A stretch of DNA of 30,710 nt from a virus. Below are positions 1-7,434 of this stretch, piece by piece (positions within the stretch are counted from its first letter, which is position 1; every line of letters starts with the position of its first letter). Below the pieces are notes generated by a model. That model did not search any database. It was not told the origin of the DNA and was given only the letters and a program-made list of their open reading frames with translations. The translations under genes and the position numbers were made by a program. Location: positions 1 through 30,710 of the IMG/VR virus record IMGVR_UViG_3300042090_003220; one strand, written 5' to 3'.

Positions 1-1464
1 ACGGGGTTGACGGCGCAGCAGCGGTTCGCGATGCAGTTTGTGGAGAATGCGCAGCGGGAGAATGTGAGCGCGCTGGAGGAGGCGCGGGCGATCGTTAAGC
101 AGCTCGCGGAGCGCCAGGCGGTGAACCCGGAATTTTCGCTGGATGATCTGGCGAAGGAAGTGGGGATCAGCCGGGCATCGGCTTACGAGCTGCGGAAGCT
201 GACGCGGCTGCATCCGGAAACGGAGAAGGCATTGGTGGACGGGAAAATAAGCGCCAGCGTGGCGAGCGAGGTGGCGAAGCTGCCGACGCCGGCGGCGCAG
301 AAGGAATTGCTGAAGATCATCACGAATGAACAGAACTGGCAATGGCCCTACTCGGTGCGCGACGTGCAAAAGCTCATTGATGAGAAGTTTATCAAGCAAC
401 TGGCGGCCGCGGTGTTTGATGTGAAGCTGACGTATGGCGACAGCGTGACGGGGATCATGGCTCCGTGCGCGGGCTGTCCGCATCGCAGCGGGAACATGCT
501 GGTGGAATTTCCGGACCTGAAGAGCAAGCCGAACGTGTGCACGAAAGTGGATTGTTTCGAGGCGAAGACGCAGGCGGCCTGGAAGACAAAGCGGGCTGAT
601 CTGGAGCTGGAGGGCATCAAGACAATGACAGATGAGGAGCGGAAAAAGAAGAGCGACGAATTCGTGCAGGCGAGTGAGACGTGCTATCGGTCTGCGGGTT
701 ACAAGAGCTATGGGACGTTGATGGGCAAGCACAAGCCAAAGCCGGTAGTGGTGCTGACGGATGAAGGTCTGAAAGAATTTTATCCCAAGCAGGCGGTGAT
801 GGAGGCGATCAAGGAAAACGGGATCAAGCTCGAAGGCGGCGGTGGTGGCGATGCAGCCGAACGCAAGAAACAGGCGGCGTATCAGAAAAAGAAAAAGGAG
901 TACCAGGGCATTGCACAGGATGCTTGTCCGCAGATTTTAAAAGGGGTGATCGATGGTAAAGAGCCGTCGCTGCCGCTGGCAGTGTGGAAGCTGCTGGCGC
1001 AGGCGGTTTATGAAACCACGGACATCACGCGGCACGACTTTGTGGCGCAAGGGCGCGGGTGGTCGACCGAAGTGACGGAATCGCGCAACGCGGTGCAAAA
1101 GTGGCTGAAGGCGGAGCACACGGCCCGGGAGTATGCGGAGTTCGTGGTGGAGCTGATGATTTGTGCGCGCTGGAATGGCGGCGGCTGGCACGCGGTCGCG
1201 TGGGACAAGGATTTTCTGGCGCTGTGCAAGCTCGCCGGCGGGACGCCGGAGAAGCTGGCGGAGTTGACGCAGAAGGCGGAGGAAAAGGGTGGATTTTGGG
1301 ATGACGAGAAACCACGCGTCACCCAGGTGCAGCCGACACTGCTGAAGTTGCCGGCCGTCAAAACGAACGGGAAGAAATTCAAGATGTCGCCGGCGAACAA
1401 GGCCAAGATCGCGGCGGCCGCTAAGGCGCGGTGGACGAAAATCAAAGCCGCCAAGAAAGGCTGA
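1..1464 (+). CDS. ParB-like partition protein, 5' end cut by window
   Basis: ParB/Spo0J-type DNA-binding protein, expected to act in DNA segregation or as a phage regulator. The frame is open to base 1, and the first visible residues (FVENAQREN, then ALEEA) match the end of the ParB N-terminal domain, so the real start lies upstream and the TTG at 7 is probably not it. A helix-turn-helix follows (SLDDLAKEVGISRASAYELRKL). Numbering from the TTG, C154, C157, C178 and C183 form a C-x2-C-x20-C-x4-C cluster that looks zinc-binding and is known from some plasmid and phage ParB relatives. The tail is Lys/Ala-rich and ends in a basic SPANKAKIAAAAKARW-type motif. Family assignment is firm; a role in true partition, rather than transcription control, is not shown. 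Confidence 0.85.
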   Translation, partial: TGLTAQQRFAMQFVENAQRENVSALEEARAIVKQLAERQAVNPEFSLDDLAKEVGISRASAYELRKLTRLHPETEKALVDGKISASVASEVAKLPTPAAQKELLKIITNEQNWQWPYSVRDVQKLIDEKFIKQLAAAVFDVKLTYGDSVTGIMAPCAGCPHRSGNMLVEFPDLKSKPNVCTKVDCFEAKTQAAWKTKRADLELEGIKTMTDEERKKKSDEFVQASETCYRSAGYKSYGTLMGKHKPKPVVVLTDEGLKEFYPKQAVMEAIKENGIKLEGGGGGDAAERKKQAAYQKKKKEYQGIAQDACPQILKGVIDGKEPSLPLAVWKLLAQAVYETTDITRHDFVAQGRGWSTEVTESRNAVQKWLKAEHTAREYAEFVVELMICARWNGGGWHAVAWDKDFLALCKLAGGTPEKLAELTQKAEEKGGFWDDEKPRVTQVQPTLLKLPAVKTNGKKFKMSPANKAKIAAAAKARWTKIKAAKKG

Positions 1465-1467
1465 GTT

Positions 1468-1674
1468 ATGACGAATGATGAATTGATCCGGCAAGCCCTG
1501 CCGAAGACGGCGCTGGCGAATCAGCAGTTGGTGCAGATCTACGTCCATGGCCAGGCGCGGCCGGTGCCGCCGGAATTCTTGACGGCCGTGCTGGTGAACC
1601 TGCGGGAGGCGACGGCGGCGGTGACGGAGTTGGAACGGAGGGCGAGGGGAGGGGCGGCACCGCTTGTTGGTTGA
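1468..1674 (+). CDS. Small hypothetical protein (68 aa)
   Basis: I do not recognise this protein. The ATG lies three bases after the ParB-like stop, so it is probably co-transcribed and translationally linked. The sequence is mostly helical in character (ELIRQALPKTALANQQLV, then TAVLVNLREATAAVTELERRAR) with no Cys, no membrane segment and a Gly/Ala-rich end. The last bases and the following gap contain short repeated GTTGAT units, so the C-terminal tail may be encoded by filler sequence. A small phage accessory protein is the most that can be said. Confidence 0.55.
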   Translation: MTNDELIRQALPKTALANQQLVQIYVHGQARPVPPEFLTAVLVNLREATAAVTELERRARGGAAPLVG

Positions 1675-1731
1675 TAGACGGAGAGTTGATAGTTGATGAA
1701 AAAAACAAACAAACAAACGAAAGGAACACAG

Positions 1732-2151
1732 ATGAGCATTGAAGTCCATGCCAGTAAAACGCTGGCGCATATCGAGGCGGAAATCAAGGCGCGCGAAGAG
1801 GAGATCGCGCAGTTGAATGGAGCACGCACCGTGCTGCGGGAATTGTTTCCACCGGCGGATGAACCAGAGGCCGAGGAAAAACCGGCACGTAAAAAAAAGG
1901 GGGGGGCAGATGTTCCTGCCGCTGACAAGCCGGGCCGGCCTCCGGGCGCGGATTACATCAAGGCAATGGCGGCCGCTCGCACGGCCCCGGAACCGTTCAC
2001 GGCGGCCAGCTTGCATGTGGCGACGGGATTGGAAACGAAGTTCTGTGCGAACAAACTGCACAAGTGGAAGGCCAAGGGATTCTTGGAATCCACCGGGCGC
2101 GGGGAGTTCAAGCGGACGAAGGATTTTCCGGCGGAGGCGGGAACTGAATAA
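1732..2151 (+). CDS. Winged-helix-like protein, candidate small terminase subunit
   Basis: I chose the ATG at 1732 because AAAGGA lies at 1720-1725, a good ribosome-binding distance; the in-frame ATG at 1693 lacks one and would add a Lys/Thr-rich leader. The 139-residue protein has an N-terminal amphipathic helix (about 5-40: IEAEIKAREEEIAQLNGA), an acidic-to-basic linker, and a C-terminal part (about 80-130) with winged-helix character (FTAASLHVATGLE, then LHKWKAKGFL). It stops directly before the terminase ATG, where small terminase subunits usually sit, and DNA-binding plus oligomerising helices fit that role. There is no sequence-level family match I can name, so a transcription regulator is equally possible. 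The linker is encoded by an A8G8 run at 1891-1906. Confidence 0.6.
   Translation: MSIEVHASKTLAHIEAEIKAREEEIAQLNGARTVLRELFPPADEPEAEEKPARKKKGGADVPAADKPGRPPGADYIKAMAAARTAPEPFTAASLHVATGLETKFCANKLHKWKAKGFLESTGRGEFKRTKDFPAEAGTE
1891..1906 (+). other. A8G8 homopolymer run inside a coding region
   Basis: Eight A followed directly by eight G. In the chosen frame it reads Arg-Lys-Lys-Lys-Gly-Gly-Ala. Runs of this kind are prone to polymerase and ribosome slippage; a one-base change would divert the downstream winged-helix part into another frame that stays open to about 2398. Confidence 0.9.
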
Positions 2152-4041
2152 ATGGAGACCGTCCAGACATCTGTACTGCCGGGTGGCGGGGACGGGCCGT
2201 CCCCGCTCCAGGAGAACCGCAGTCGTGCGGTGGGGGAGTTGTCGCGGGCGGAGAAGCTGGCGGCGGCGAAGGAGTATTTTAATCCGACGCCGTGTCCGGT
2301 GCTGCCGTGGCTCACAGATGATGAGCTGCTGGCGGCGCTGGACTTGCCGGATGGACCTGACGTGGTGGCCAAGCTGTTCAAGGAGCGGGAGGAGATGATC
2401 TTTGCGGCGAGCGAGGAGGGTGATCCGTTGCGGCATGGGTTTGAGTTGGAGCATTGGAGGGATGCGGACCGGTTGTTGAGCGAGAATCAGTATCTGTACG
2501 TGGCTGGCGGGAACCGGGCGGGGAAATCGGAGTGGGCGGCGAAGCGGTTTGTGGAATCGTGCCTGGCGTACGGGAATTCGATCCGGTGGTGTTTCCAGGC
2601 GACGGAGGACATGAGCCGGGATACGCAGCAGAAGCTGATCTGGAAGTATCTGCCGGCGCATATCAAGGCGCTCAACTTTAAACAGGATCGTCGGCATATC
2701 TTCAAGGTGCGCTGGAGTCTGGCGCAGGGGTTTACGGAGGGGCTTTTGGTGTTGCCAAACAAGACGCAGATCGTTTTTAAGACGTACAAGCAACTGGCGA
2801 GCGAAAATCAGGGGTTGGAACTGGGGGCGAAGCGTGGATCCATCGTGAAGCGGGCGGATGGGTCGATCGTGCCGAACATCGGAGTTTGGCCGGATGAGAA
2901 CATGCCGCTGGACTGGTATAAAACGCTGGTGACGCGGTGCGGCACGCGGGGGGCGAAGATGATCTGGACGTTCACGGCGATCAATGGCATCACGACGACG
3001 ATCAAGGAGTTTTTGGGGACGCCGAAGACGGTGGCGACGCGGCCGGCCGAGCTGCTGAGTGAGCGGGTGAACATTCCGGGCCAGCCGGCGGGGCACATGC
3101 CGTTCATCCAGACGCCGGTGACGGACGGCGGGGCGGTGATTTACTTTTTCACGCAGTGGAATCCGTTTTCCGGCTACGCGGAGAAGGGTGGTGTCAAGAG
3201 CGAGTGCAAGGACAAGTCGAGCGAGTTCATCGAACGGAAGGCCTATGGGTTTGCGCGGGATGTGATGAACAAGGCGTTTCCGCTGTTTGGGGAGGTGAAC
3301 GTGATCAAGGTGAGCGCGCTGCCGGCGAAGCTGACGCGGTACATGTTCACGGACCCGGGCGACGCCTCGAGGAGCTGGGCGAGTTTGTGGGTGGGAGTGG
3401 ATGCGAAGGGGAATCATTACATTTATCGGGACTGGCCGGACGCGCAGACGTACGGGGAGTGGGCGGTGCCGAGTTCCAATCCGCTGCAGCCGGACGGGGA
3501 TCGCGGGGATGCGCAGCGGAGCCAGGGGCTGGGGGTGAAGCAACATGCGGAGGAGTGGAGACGATTAGAAAAGATGGGTATTGGCCACCTCTCCCCGGCC
3601 CTCTCCCCCAGCGGAGAGGGAGACCGGAGCGATCTGAGGAATGAGGACATCTTTGAAAGATATACCGACCCTAGAGCCGCGAACAATCCGCATATTGAGG
3701 AGAACGGGGGGACGAACCTTTATCAGAAGTTTGCGGAGCTGGAGGAGCCGATGATTTTCCGGGGCTGGAGCGGGATTGAGATCGCGATCGGGTACACGCA
3801 TGTGAATTCGCTGCTGTACTGGAACAATGAAAAGCCGCTGAGCTGGCCGGATAATTGCCCGAAGCTGTACGTGACGGAGAATTGCAAGCAGGTGATCTGG
3901 ATGTTCAGCAATTTTACGGGTCAGGGCGGCGCGCGGGCGGGGGGGAAGGATTTTGCGGATTTGGTGAGGGGGATGGCGCTGGCGGACTTGCAATACTATG
4001 AAAGCACCACGTTTCAGAGCAGTGGTGGAGGGGCGTATTGA
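2152..4041 (+). CDS. terL: Terminase large subunit
   Basis: DNA-packaging motor: an N-terminal ATPase pumps DNA into the prohead and a C-terminal RNase-H-like nuclease cuts concatemers. Walker A is GGNRAGKS at residues 119-126. Walker B is best placed at IGVWPDE, with D248 and E249. The coupling motif is TFTAING at 273-279. The nuclease part begins near MFTDPGD with D401, and a late acidic pair D600/D603 sits in KDFADLVRG, as expected for this fold. The length of 629 residues is slightly long; two palindromic elements are read in frame, one near the N-terminus and one around residues 479-491 (HLSPALSPSGEG) between nuclease strands. The ATG directly follows the stop of the upstream gene. The portal lies downstream after three small genes. 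Confidence 0.93.
   Translation: METVQTSVLPGGGDGPSPLQENRSRAVGELSRAEKLAAAKEYFNPTPCPVLPWLTDDELLAALDLPDGPDVVAKLFKEREEMIFAASEEGDPLRHGFELEHWRDADRLLSENQYLYVAGGNRAGKSEWAAKRFVESCLAYGNSIRWCFQATEDMSRDTQQKLIWKYLPAHIKALNFKQDRRHIFKVRWSLAQGFTEGLLVLPNKTQIVFKTYKQLASENQGLELGAKRGSIVKRADGSIVPNIGVWPDENMPLDWYKTLVTRCGTRGAKMIWTFTAINGITTTIKEFLGTPKTVATRPAELLSERVNIPGQPAGHMPFIQTPVTDGGAVIYFFTQWNPFSGYAEKGGVKSECKDKSSEFIERKAYGFARDVMNKAFPLFGEVNVIKVSALPAKLTRYMFTDPGDASRSWASLWVGVDAKGNHYIYRDWPDAQTYGEWAVPSSNPLQPDGDRGDAQRSQGLGVKQHAEEWRRLEKMGIGHLSPALSPSGEGDRSDLRNEDIFERYTDPRAANNPHIEENGGTNLYQKFAELEEPMIFRGWSGIEIAIGYTHVNSLLYWNNEKPLSWPDNCPKLYVTENCKQVIWMFSNFTGQGGARAGGKDFADLVRGMALADLQYYESTTFQSSGGGAY
2186..2206 (+). repeat. 21-base palindrome in the 5' part of terL
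   Basis: GCGGGGACGG, one central G, then CCGTCCCCGC: a perfect inverted repeat read in frame as Gly/Asp/Pro/Ser. It resembles the other short GC palindromes scattered through the window and may be an inserted mobile-type repeat or a structure in the mRNA. Confidence 0.8.
3586..3623 (+). repeat. CT-rich hairpin element translated in frame in terL
   Basis: The element has a C/T-rich left half and then a perfect 8-bp stem, CCCTCTCC at 3599-3606 pairing with GGAGAGGG at 3613-3620 around loop CCCAGC. It encodes HLSPALSPSGEG-type residues that do not look like terminase core. I remember this kind of sequence as a dispersed intergenic repeat of several bacterial phyla; its presence inside an essential packaging gene is unusual. 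Confidence 0.75.
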
Positions 4042-4097
4042 AAAGCACCAAATTCCAACATCCAAGCTCCAGAGAATAATCAAACATCAAAAAGTTT
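4042..4097 (+). repeat. A/T-rich filler repeat upstream of a gene start
   Basis: Non-coding spacer of the CCAAATTCCAACATCCAAG type, an A/T-rich filler that contrasts sharply with the GC-rich genes and provides no clear Shine-Dalgarno sequence for the gene at 4098. Assignment to a host repeat family is from memory. Confidence 0.5.
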
Positions 4098-4316
4098 ATG
4101 GCGAAGACCTACACCACGGAATGTACGCAGGAGAAATTTGACCGGCTGCCGGGGTTGGTGCCGCGGGCGGTGTTCATGGATTGGACGGGGTTGAACAAGG
4201 GGGATCTGCAGAAGGAGGTGGCGGCCGGCCGGATCCGGGCTTACTGGAGCAGGCCGGGCGGTTACGCGAAGTATTACAAGAAGGAGATTGCCAGGCTCAC
4301 CGGTTTTAAGATGTAG
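4098..4316 (+). CDS. Small DNA-binding-like protein (72 aa)
   Basis: Small basic protein with an HTH or excisionase-like look: a helical stretch (FMDWTGLNKGDLQKEVAAG) is followed by RIRAYWSRPGGYAKYYKKEIARLTG, where an Arg-Pro-Gly turn and aromatic residues resemble the wing of short winged-helix proteins. I do not recognise a named family. The ATG at 4098 is preceded by TTT and A-rich spacer, without a Shine-Dalgarno sequence, like many starts in this window. Its place between terminase and portal suggests a small phage regulator or virion-assembly accessory; this is inference. Confidence 0.6.
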   Translation: MAKTYTTECTQEKFDRLPGLVPRAVFMDWTGLNKGDLQKEVAAGRIRAYWSRPGGYAKYYKKEIARLTGFKM

Positions 4317-4362
4317 GGGGTGACGAGTGATCCGTGATGCGTGAAAAACAAAAACTTGTTTT
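4317..4362 (+). repeat. GTGATNCGTGA-type filler
   Basis: Short spacer built of GTGACGAGTGATCCGTGATG-like near-repeats followed by an A-rich stretch and TTTT directly before the ATG at 4363. No Shine-Dalgarno sequence is seen. Confidence 0.5.
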
Positions 4363-4632
4363 ATGACACCGACGACTTTTCCGGAGGCGAATACGAGGTT
4401 TGTGGCGCCGGATGATCTGGATCCGAGCCAGGTGATGGCCATTCCGGGCTGGCGCGGGTGGGCGATCGGCGGTTCGCTGGATGGCTGTCCGCTGTGCGTG
4501 GTGGCGTGGACGCCGACGGAGGCGGAGCGGGCGGCGATCGCGGAGGGGAAGCCGATCTTTATTTCGCTGGCGGGCGGGCTGGCGCCGCATTTTCCGGCGA
4601 TGAGTTTTGAAGAAGCGTCACGCCCGGCGTGA
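4363..4632 (+). CDS. Hypothetical phage protein (89 aa)
   Basis: I do not recognise this protein. It has a Pro/Asp-rich start (VAPDDLDPSQVMAIPGW), a Gly-rich centre with two nearby cysteines (DGCPLCVV, a C-x2-C pair) and a hydrophobic stretch (PIFISLAGGLAPHF) too short and turn-rich for a convincing membrane span. The single C-x2-C is not enough for a zinc site unless the protein pairs with itself. Codon use is the same as its neighbours, and it lies in the small-gene block between terminase and portal. Confidence 0.6.
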   Translation: MTPTTFPEANTRFVAPDDLDPSQVMAIPGWRGWAIGGSLDGCPLCVVAWTPTEAERAAIAEGKPIFISLAGGLAPHFPAMSFEEASRPA

Positions 4633-4663
4633 ATGACTAAGCACTAATGACGAATGGAATTTT
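4633..4663 (+). repeat. ATGACTAAGCACTAATGACG-type filler
   Basis: Spacer made of a short A/T-rich filler sequence ending in GGAATTTT before the ATG at 4664. The GGA may act weakly in ribosome binding. Confidence 0.4.
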
Positions 4664-4912
4664 ATGAAAGCTGATCTATTCATCGCGGACAGGTTTGGAG
4701 GCATCCGAATCATCGAGAGCCCCATGTGTGTAAAACGCTGGCAGTTCCGGTTCCCGCGCACGAAGAAGAAACGCACCCGGGCAAAGTGGGCGAAGCGCGA
4801 AGAAAATTACAAGACGGAACCAGCGGCAATGATCATGGGACTGAATCAGATCGTTGCGCATCCAGCACTGGTCGCAAAGTTCCGGGCGGAAATAGGGAGC
4901 CTGACACCATGA
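4664..4912 (+). CDS. Small basic hypothetical protein (82 aa)
   Basis: I do not recognise this protein. It is strongly basic in the middle (WQFRFPRTKKKRTRAKWAKREENYK), which suggests nucleic-acid contact, followed by a short helical end (MIMGLNQIVAHPALVAKFRAEIG). Codon use is more relaxed and less GC-rich than in the neighbouring portal and terminase genes. The start at 4664 follows TGGAATTTT. The stop overlaps an ATG that opens a 26-codon reading frame made mostly of repeat sequence, which I do not call a gene. Confidence 0.55.
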   Translation: MKADLFIADRFGGIRIIESPMCVKRWQFRFPRTKKKRTRAKWAKREENYKTEPAAMIMGLNQIVAHPALVAKFRAEIGSLTP

Positions 4913-4914
4913 AT

Positions 4915-4957
4915 TTTGTCCTGAATTGTCCTTGGTTGGGCTGGATTGTCCGGCGGG
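4915..4957 (+). repeat. 43-base direct repeat, copy 1
   Basis: Matches 8180-8222 at 42 of 43 positions. Each copy carries TTGTCC three times, with TTGGTTGGG between the second and third. Both copies sit immediately after a small gene and upstream of a major head gene. Confidence 0.9.
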
Positions 4958-4960
4958 CTA

Positions 4961-4978
4961 TTGCGCCTGGCGGCGCAA
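4961..4978 (+). other. Hairpin upstream of the portal gene
   Basis: TTGCGCC and GGCGCAA form a perfect 7-bp stem around TGGC. There is no U-tract, so termination is unlikely; it lies 20 bases before the portal ATG and could affect mRNA folding or stability. Confidence 0.55.
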
Positions 4979-4998
4979 GGCGTTCATAAATTGAGAAA

Positions 4999-7392
4999 AT
5001 GGACACGCAAGAGACATTGGTACATGTGGGGGACGGGTCGCCGAAGGTGAGCGAGCTGATCACCGAGTTCAAGCGGAACGGGTCGCAGGGCGATTCGTTC
5101 GGGCGGATGGCGATGGCGGAGGAGACGCGCCTGGCGCGGTGGTCGGGCCAGTCCGATGACGGGAAGAAGCACGCGGCCAATATGCCGGAGGGGAAGGAGC
5201 CGTTTCCGTGGGAGGGGGCATCTGATGTCAAAAATTATCTGGCCGATGGTGCCGTCAATGAAATGGTGGCGCTGTGTTACATGGCGTTCTGGAACGCGGT
5301 GTTGAAGATCGCCGGCGGGACGGAGAATGATCTGAGTGATGCGGCGACGGCGACGGAGTTCCTGGACTGGCTGATTCATTTTCAGTTGTTGCGGACGTTG
5401 GAGACGGAGGTGGAGTTGAGCGCGCAGTTCATGTTCAGCCAGGGGACGACGGTGTTGCATGTGACGTGGGAACGGGAGATTGGACGGCGGCTCGTGAAGG
5501 TGACGATGGAACAGCTGCTTGCCCTTTCTACCCAAGCCAAGCAGCAGGGGTCTGGCGGATCGGGTCTGGGGTCTGGGGGAAGTATGGCGCAAGCGCAGAT
5601 GGGTGGTCCGTCCTCACCCCCTACCATGGCCGCTGCCGCTGCTCCTCCAGGAGAGGGAGAAAATACAGATGCGCAACAACTCATTGATGTGCTCAGCGTG
5701 TTGCCGCAGCTCGTCATGGATCCCACGATGGAGGATGAGGCGGTTAAAGCCGTGCAGTTTGTTTATGAGGGGTATGCGAAGGCGCAGTTGCCGGCGGCAT
5801 TGGAGGAGTCGGATATTTTGCTTTTATCCGTCAAGCGGGCGCGGGCGGCGGTGCGGTCTTTGCGTCTGGACGGGGAGTGCGAGCTGCCGTTGCCATACCT
5901 GGCGAAGAATCAGCCGATGGTGACGGCGTTGAAGCCGTTCCGGGATTTTGTGCTGCCGGTGGAGGTGGGGGATGTGCAGACGAGCCCGGTGGCGTTTGTG
6001 CGGGTGCTGTTGACGGAGGCGGATCTGCGGTCGCGCGTGCTGAGTGATCAATGGGACGCGGACTGGGTGGAGGAGGCGGTGAAGACGAAGGGGAAGTTTT
6101 CGACGTGGCAACTGCTGAATCCGTATTCGACGGTGGGGACGTGGAACTGGCGGGCGGTGGACAACCGGAGCTGGTTGATCGAGGTGGTGTACGCGTACGT
6201 GAAGCAGGTGGACGAGGACGGGGTGACGCAGGTGCAGGCGACGATCTTTAGCCCGCATTTCACGAAGGCGCCGTTCGGCGAGGGCGAGAAGGACGAACTG
6301 GCGGCGAAGAATGAGATTTTGAATTATCCGCGGCCGGAGTACCCGCTGATCCTGGGCCGGCGGGAGCGGTTTGACCGGAGCTGGTTGGCGACGCGGGGGA
6401 TTCCGGAGGTGCTGGCGACGGACCAGATGGTGGAGAAGGCGATGCTGGACAACATCGTCGATATGGCGGGCATGGCGGCCGTTCCGCCGTTGCTGGTGCC
6501 GAAGGGCATGGGGGCGCGGTTCAAGATCGGCCCGGCGGTGCAGAACGAATATATCCCGGGGCGCGAGACGAAGTTCATGGAGATGCCGACGAGCCAGCTG
6601 ACGCCGGCGATGGAGGTGATCAAGGGGATCCGGGAGAAGATGGCGCGGTACCTGGGGTTGTTTGACGCGAGCGTGATGCCGCAGTTGAGCGCGATGCTGC
6701 AGCAGCCGGCGGTGAAGAAGTTTTTGACGATGTGGGGCGAGGCGTTGCAGATGGCGTATGAGCTGAGCGTGAAGTTTGACGCGGACACGGTGGAGAAGGT
6801 GACGGGGAACGCGCCGAATCCGGACGCGGATGCGTTTCACTACGTGATGCATTTTGACGCGGGGCAGTTCCAGCCGGAATTGATGGAGGCGAAGATCAAG
6901 GCGTTTGCCGAAATGGCGGCGGCGGACAGCACGGGATCGATCGACCAGGCGAAGCTGACGCAGTTGAAGGCGCGCATGGTCGATCCGCAGATGGCGAAGG
7001 AGCTGATCATTCCGCAGGGCCAGGCGAGCGTGAAGATCTACAAGGACGTGCAGAATGACGTGCTGAACATGTTCGCGGGCAGCGAGCCGCAGTATGCGGA
7101 CGCGAGCAATGATCCGGCGGCGCCGACGAAGCTGCAGAATTTCATGCAGATCGTGCAGGGGAATCCGAACTACCTGGCGGCGCTGGACCCGGCGACGGTG
7201 ACGAAGCTGGCGCCGGGCCCGCAGGGGCAGCAACTGGCGCAGCAGATCGGGCAGAGCCAGCAGCAGAGCGGGAAGAAGGCGGATCCAAGGTTCAGCGCGC
7301 TGGTGGAGAATTATGTGAAGAATTTGCAGCAGGGGGTGGCGCAGCAGCAGAACAAGCAGGTGGGACGCACGGGGGTAAAGAAGTTAACCTGA
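4999..7392 (+). CDS. Portal protein
   Basis: Dodecameric portal at the capsid vertex through which DNA enters and leaves. The N-terminal part holds FPWEGASDV at residues 69-77, a hallmark of a podovirus-like portal family, followed by the long mixed alpha/beta body and helical stretches (EVIKGIREKMARYLGLFD; LTMWGEALQMAYELSVKF) typical of the stem and crown. The length of 797 residues fits large portals. Residues about 179-224 form a Gly/Ser/Ala/Pro linker whose DNA partly resembles the CT-rich hairpin element of terL, so it may be an inserted loop. The C-terminus is Gln-rich (QQLAQQIGQSQQQS), as in many portal barrels. Followed by three small genes, then scaffold and capsid genes. Confidence 0.87.
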   Translation: MDTQETLVHVGDGSPKVSELITEFKRNGSQGDSFGRMAMAEETRLARWSGQSDDGKKHAANMPEGKEPFPWEGASDVKNYLADGAVNEMVALCYMAFWNAVLKIAGGTENDLSDAATATEFLDWLIHFQLLRTLETEVELSAQFMFSQGTTVLHVTWEREIGRRLVKVTMEQLLALSTQAKQQGSGGSGLGSGGSMAQAQMGGPSSPPTMAAAAAPPGEGENTDAQQLIDVLSVLPQLVMDPTMEDEAVKAVQFVYEGYAKAQLPAALEESDILLLSVKRARAAVRSLRLDGECELPLPYLAKNQPMVTALKPFRDFVLPVEVGDVQTSPVAFVRVLLTEADLRSRVLSDQWDADWVEEAVKTKGKFSTWQLLNPYSTVGTWNWRAVDNRSWLIEVVYAYVKQVDEDGVTQVQATIFSPHFTKAPFGEGEKDELAAKNEILNYPRPEYPLILGRRERFDRSWLATRGIPEVLATDQMVEKAMLDNIVDMAGMAAVPPLLVPKGMGARFKIGPAVQNEYIPGRETKFMEMPTSQLTPAMEVIKGIREKMARYLGLFDASVMPQLSAMLQQPAVKKFLTMWGEALQMAYELSVKFDADTVEKVTGNAPNPDADAFHYVMHFDAGQFQPELMEAKIKAFAEMAAADSTGSIDQAKLTQLKARMVDPQMAKELIIPQGQASVKIYKDVQNDVLNMFAGSEPQYADASNDPAAPTKLQNFMQIVQGNPNYLAALDPATVTKLAPGPQGQQLAQQIGQSQQQSGKKADPRFSALVENYVKNLQQGVAQQQNKQVGRTGVKKLT
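5611..5662 (+). repeat. Degenerate CT-rich hairpin element in portal linker
   Basis: TCCTCACCCC at the left and a CTCC/GGAG hairpin followed by AGGGAGA at the right resemble the element at 3586-3623, with about 20 unrelated bases between. It is read in frame as PSSPPT, an Ala run and PPGEGEN. Relationship is suggestive only. Confidence 0.4.
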
Positions 7393-7434
7393 GCTAAATG
7401 GCTGAAGAGTTAAATTGTTAAATTGGAAAAACCT
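7393..7434 (+). repeat. GAAGAGTTAAA filler
   Basis: A/T-rich spacer containing GCTGAAGAGTTA at 7401-7412, the same 12-mer as at 13664-13675, followed by repeated TTAAAT words. GGAAAA at 7425-7430 may serve as a weak ribosome-binding site for the ATG at 7435. Confidence 0.55.

Noticed and set aside
1817-2398. Alternative forward frame overlapping the winged-helix gene and terL start
   Set aside because: Arg/Ser/Trp-rich shadow translation; kept only as the possible product of slippage at the A8G8 run.
4909-4989. 26-codon frame starting in an ATGA overlap before the portal gene
   Set aside because: Most of it is the 43-base repeat and the TTGCGCC hairpin; no protein-like character beyond the repeat.
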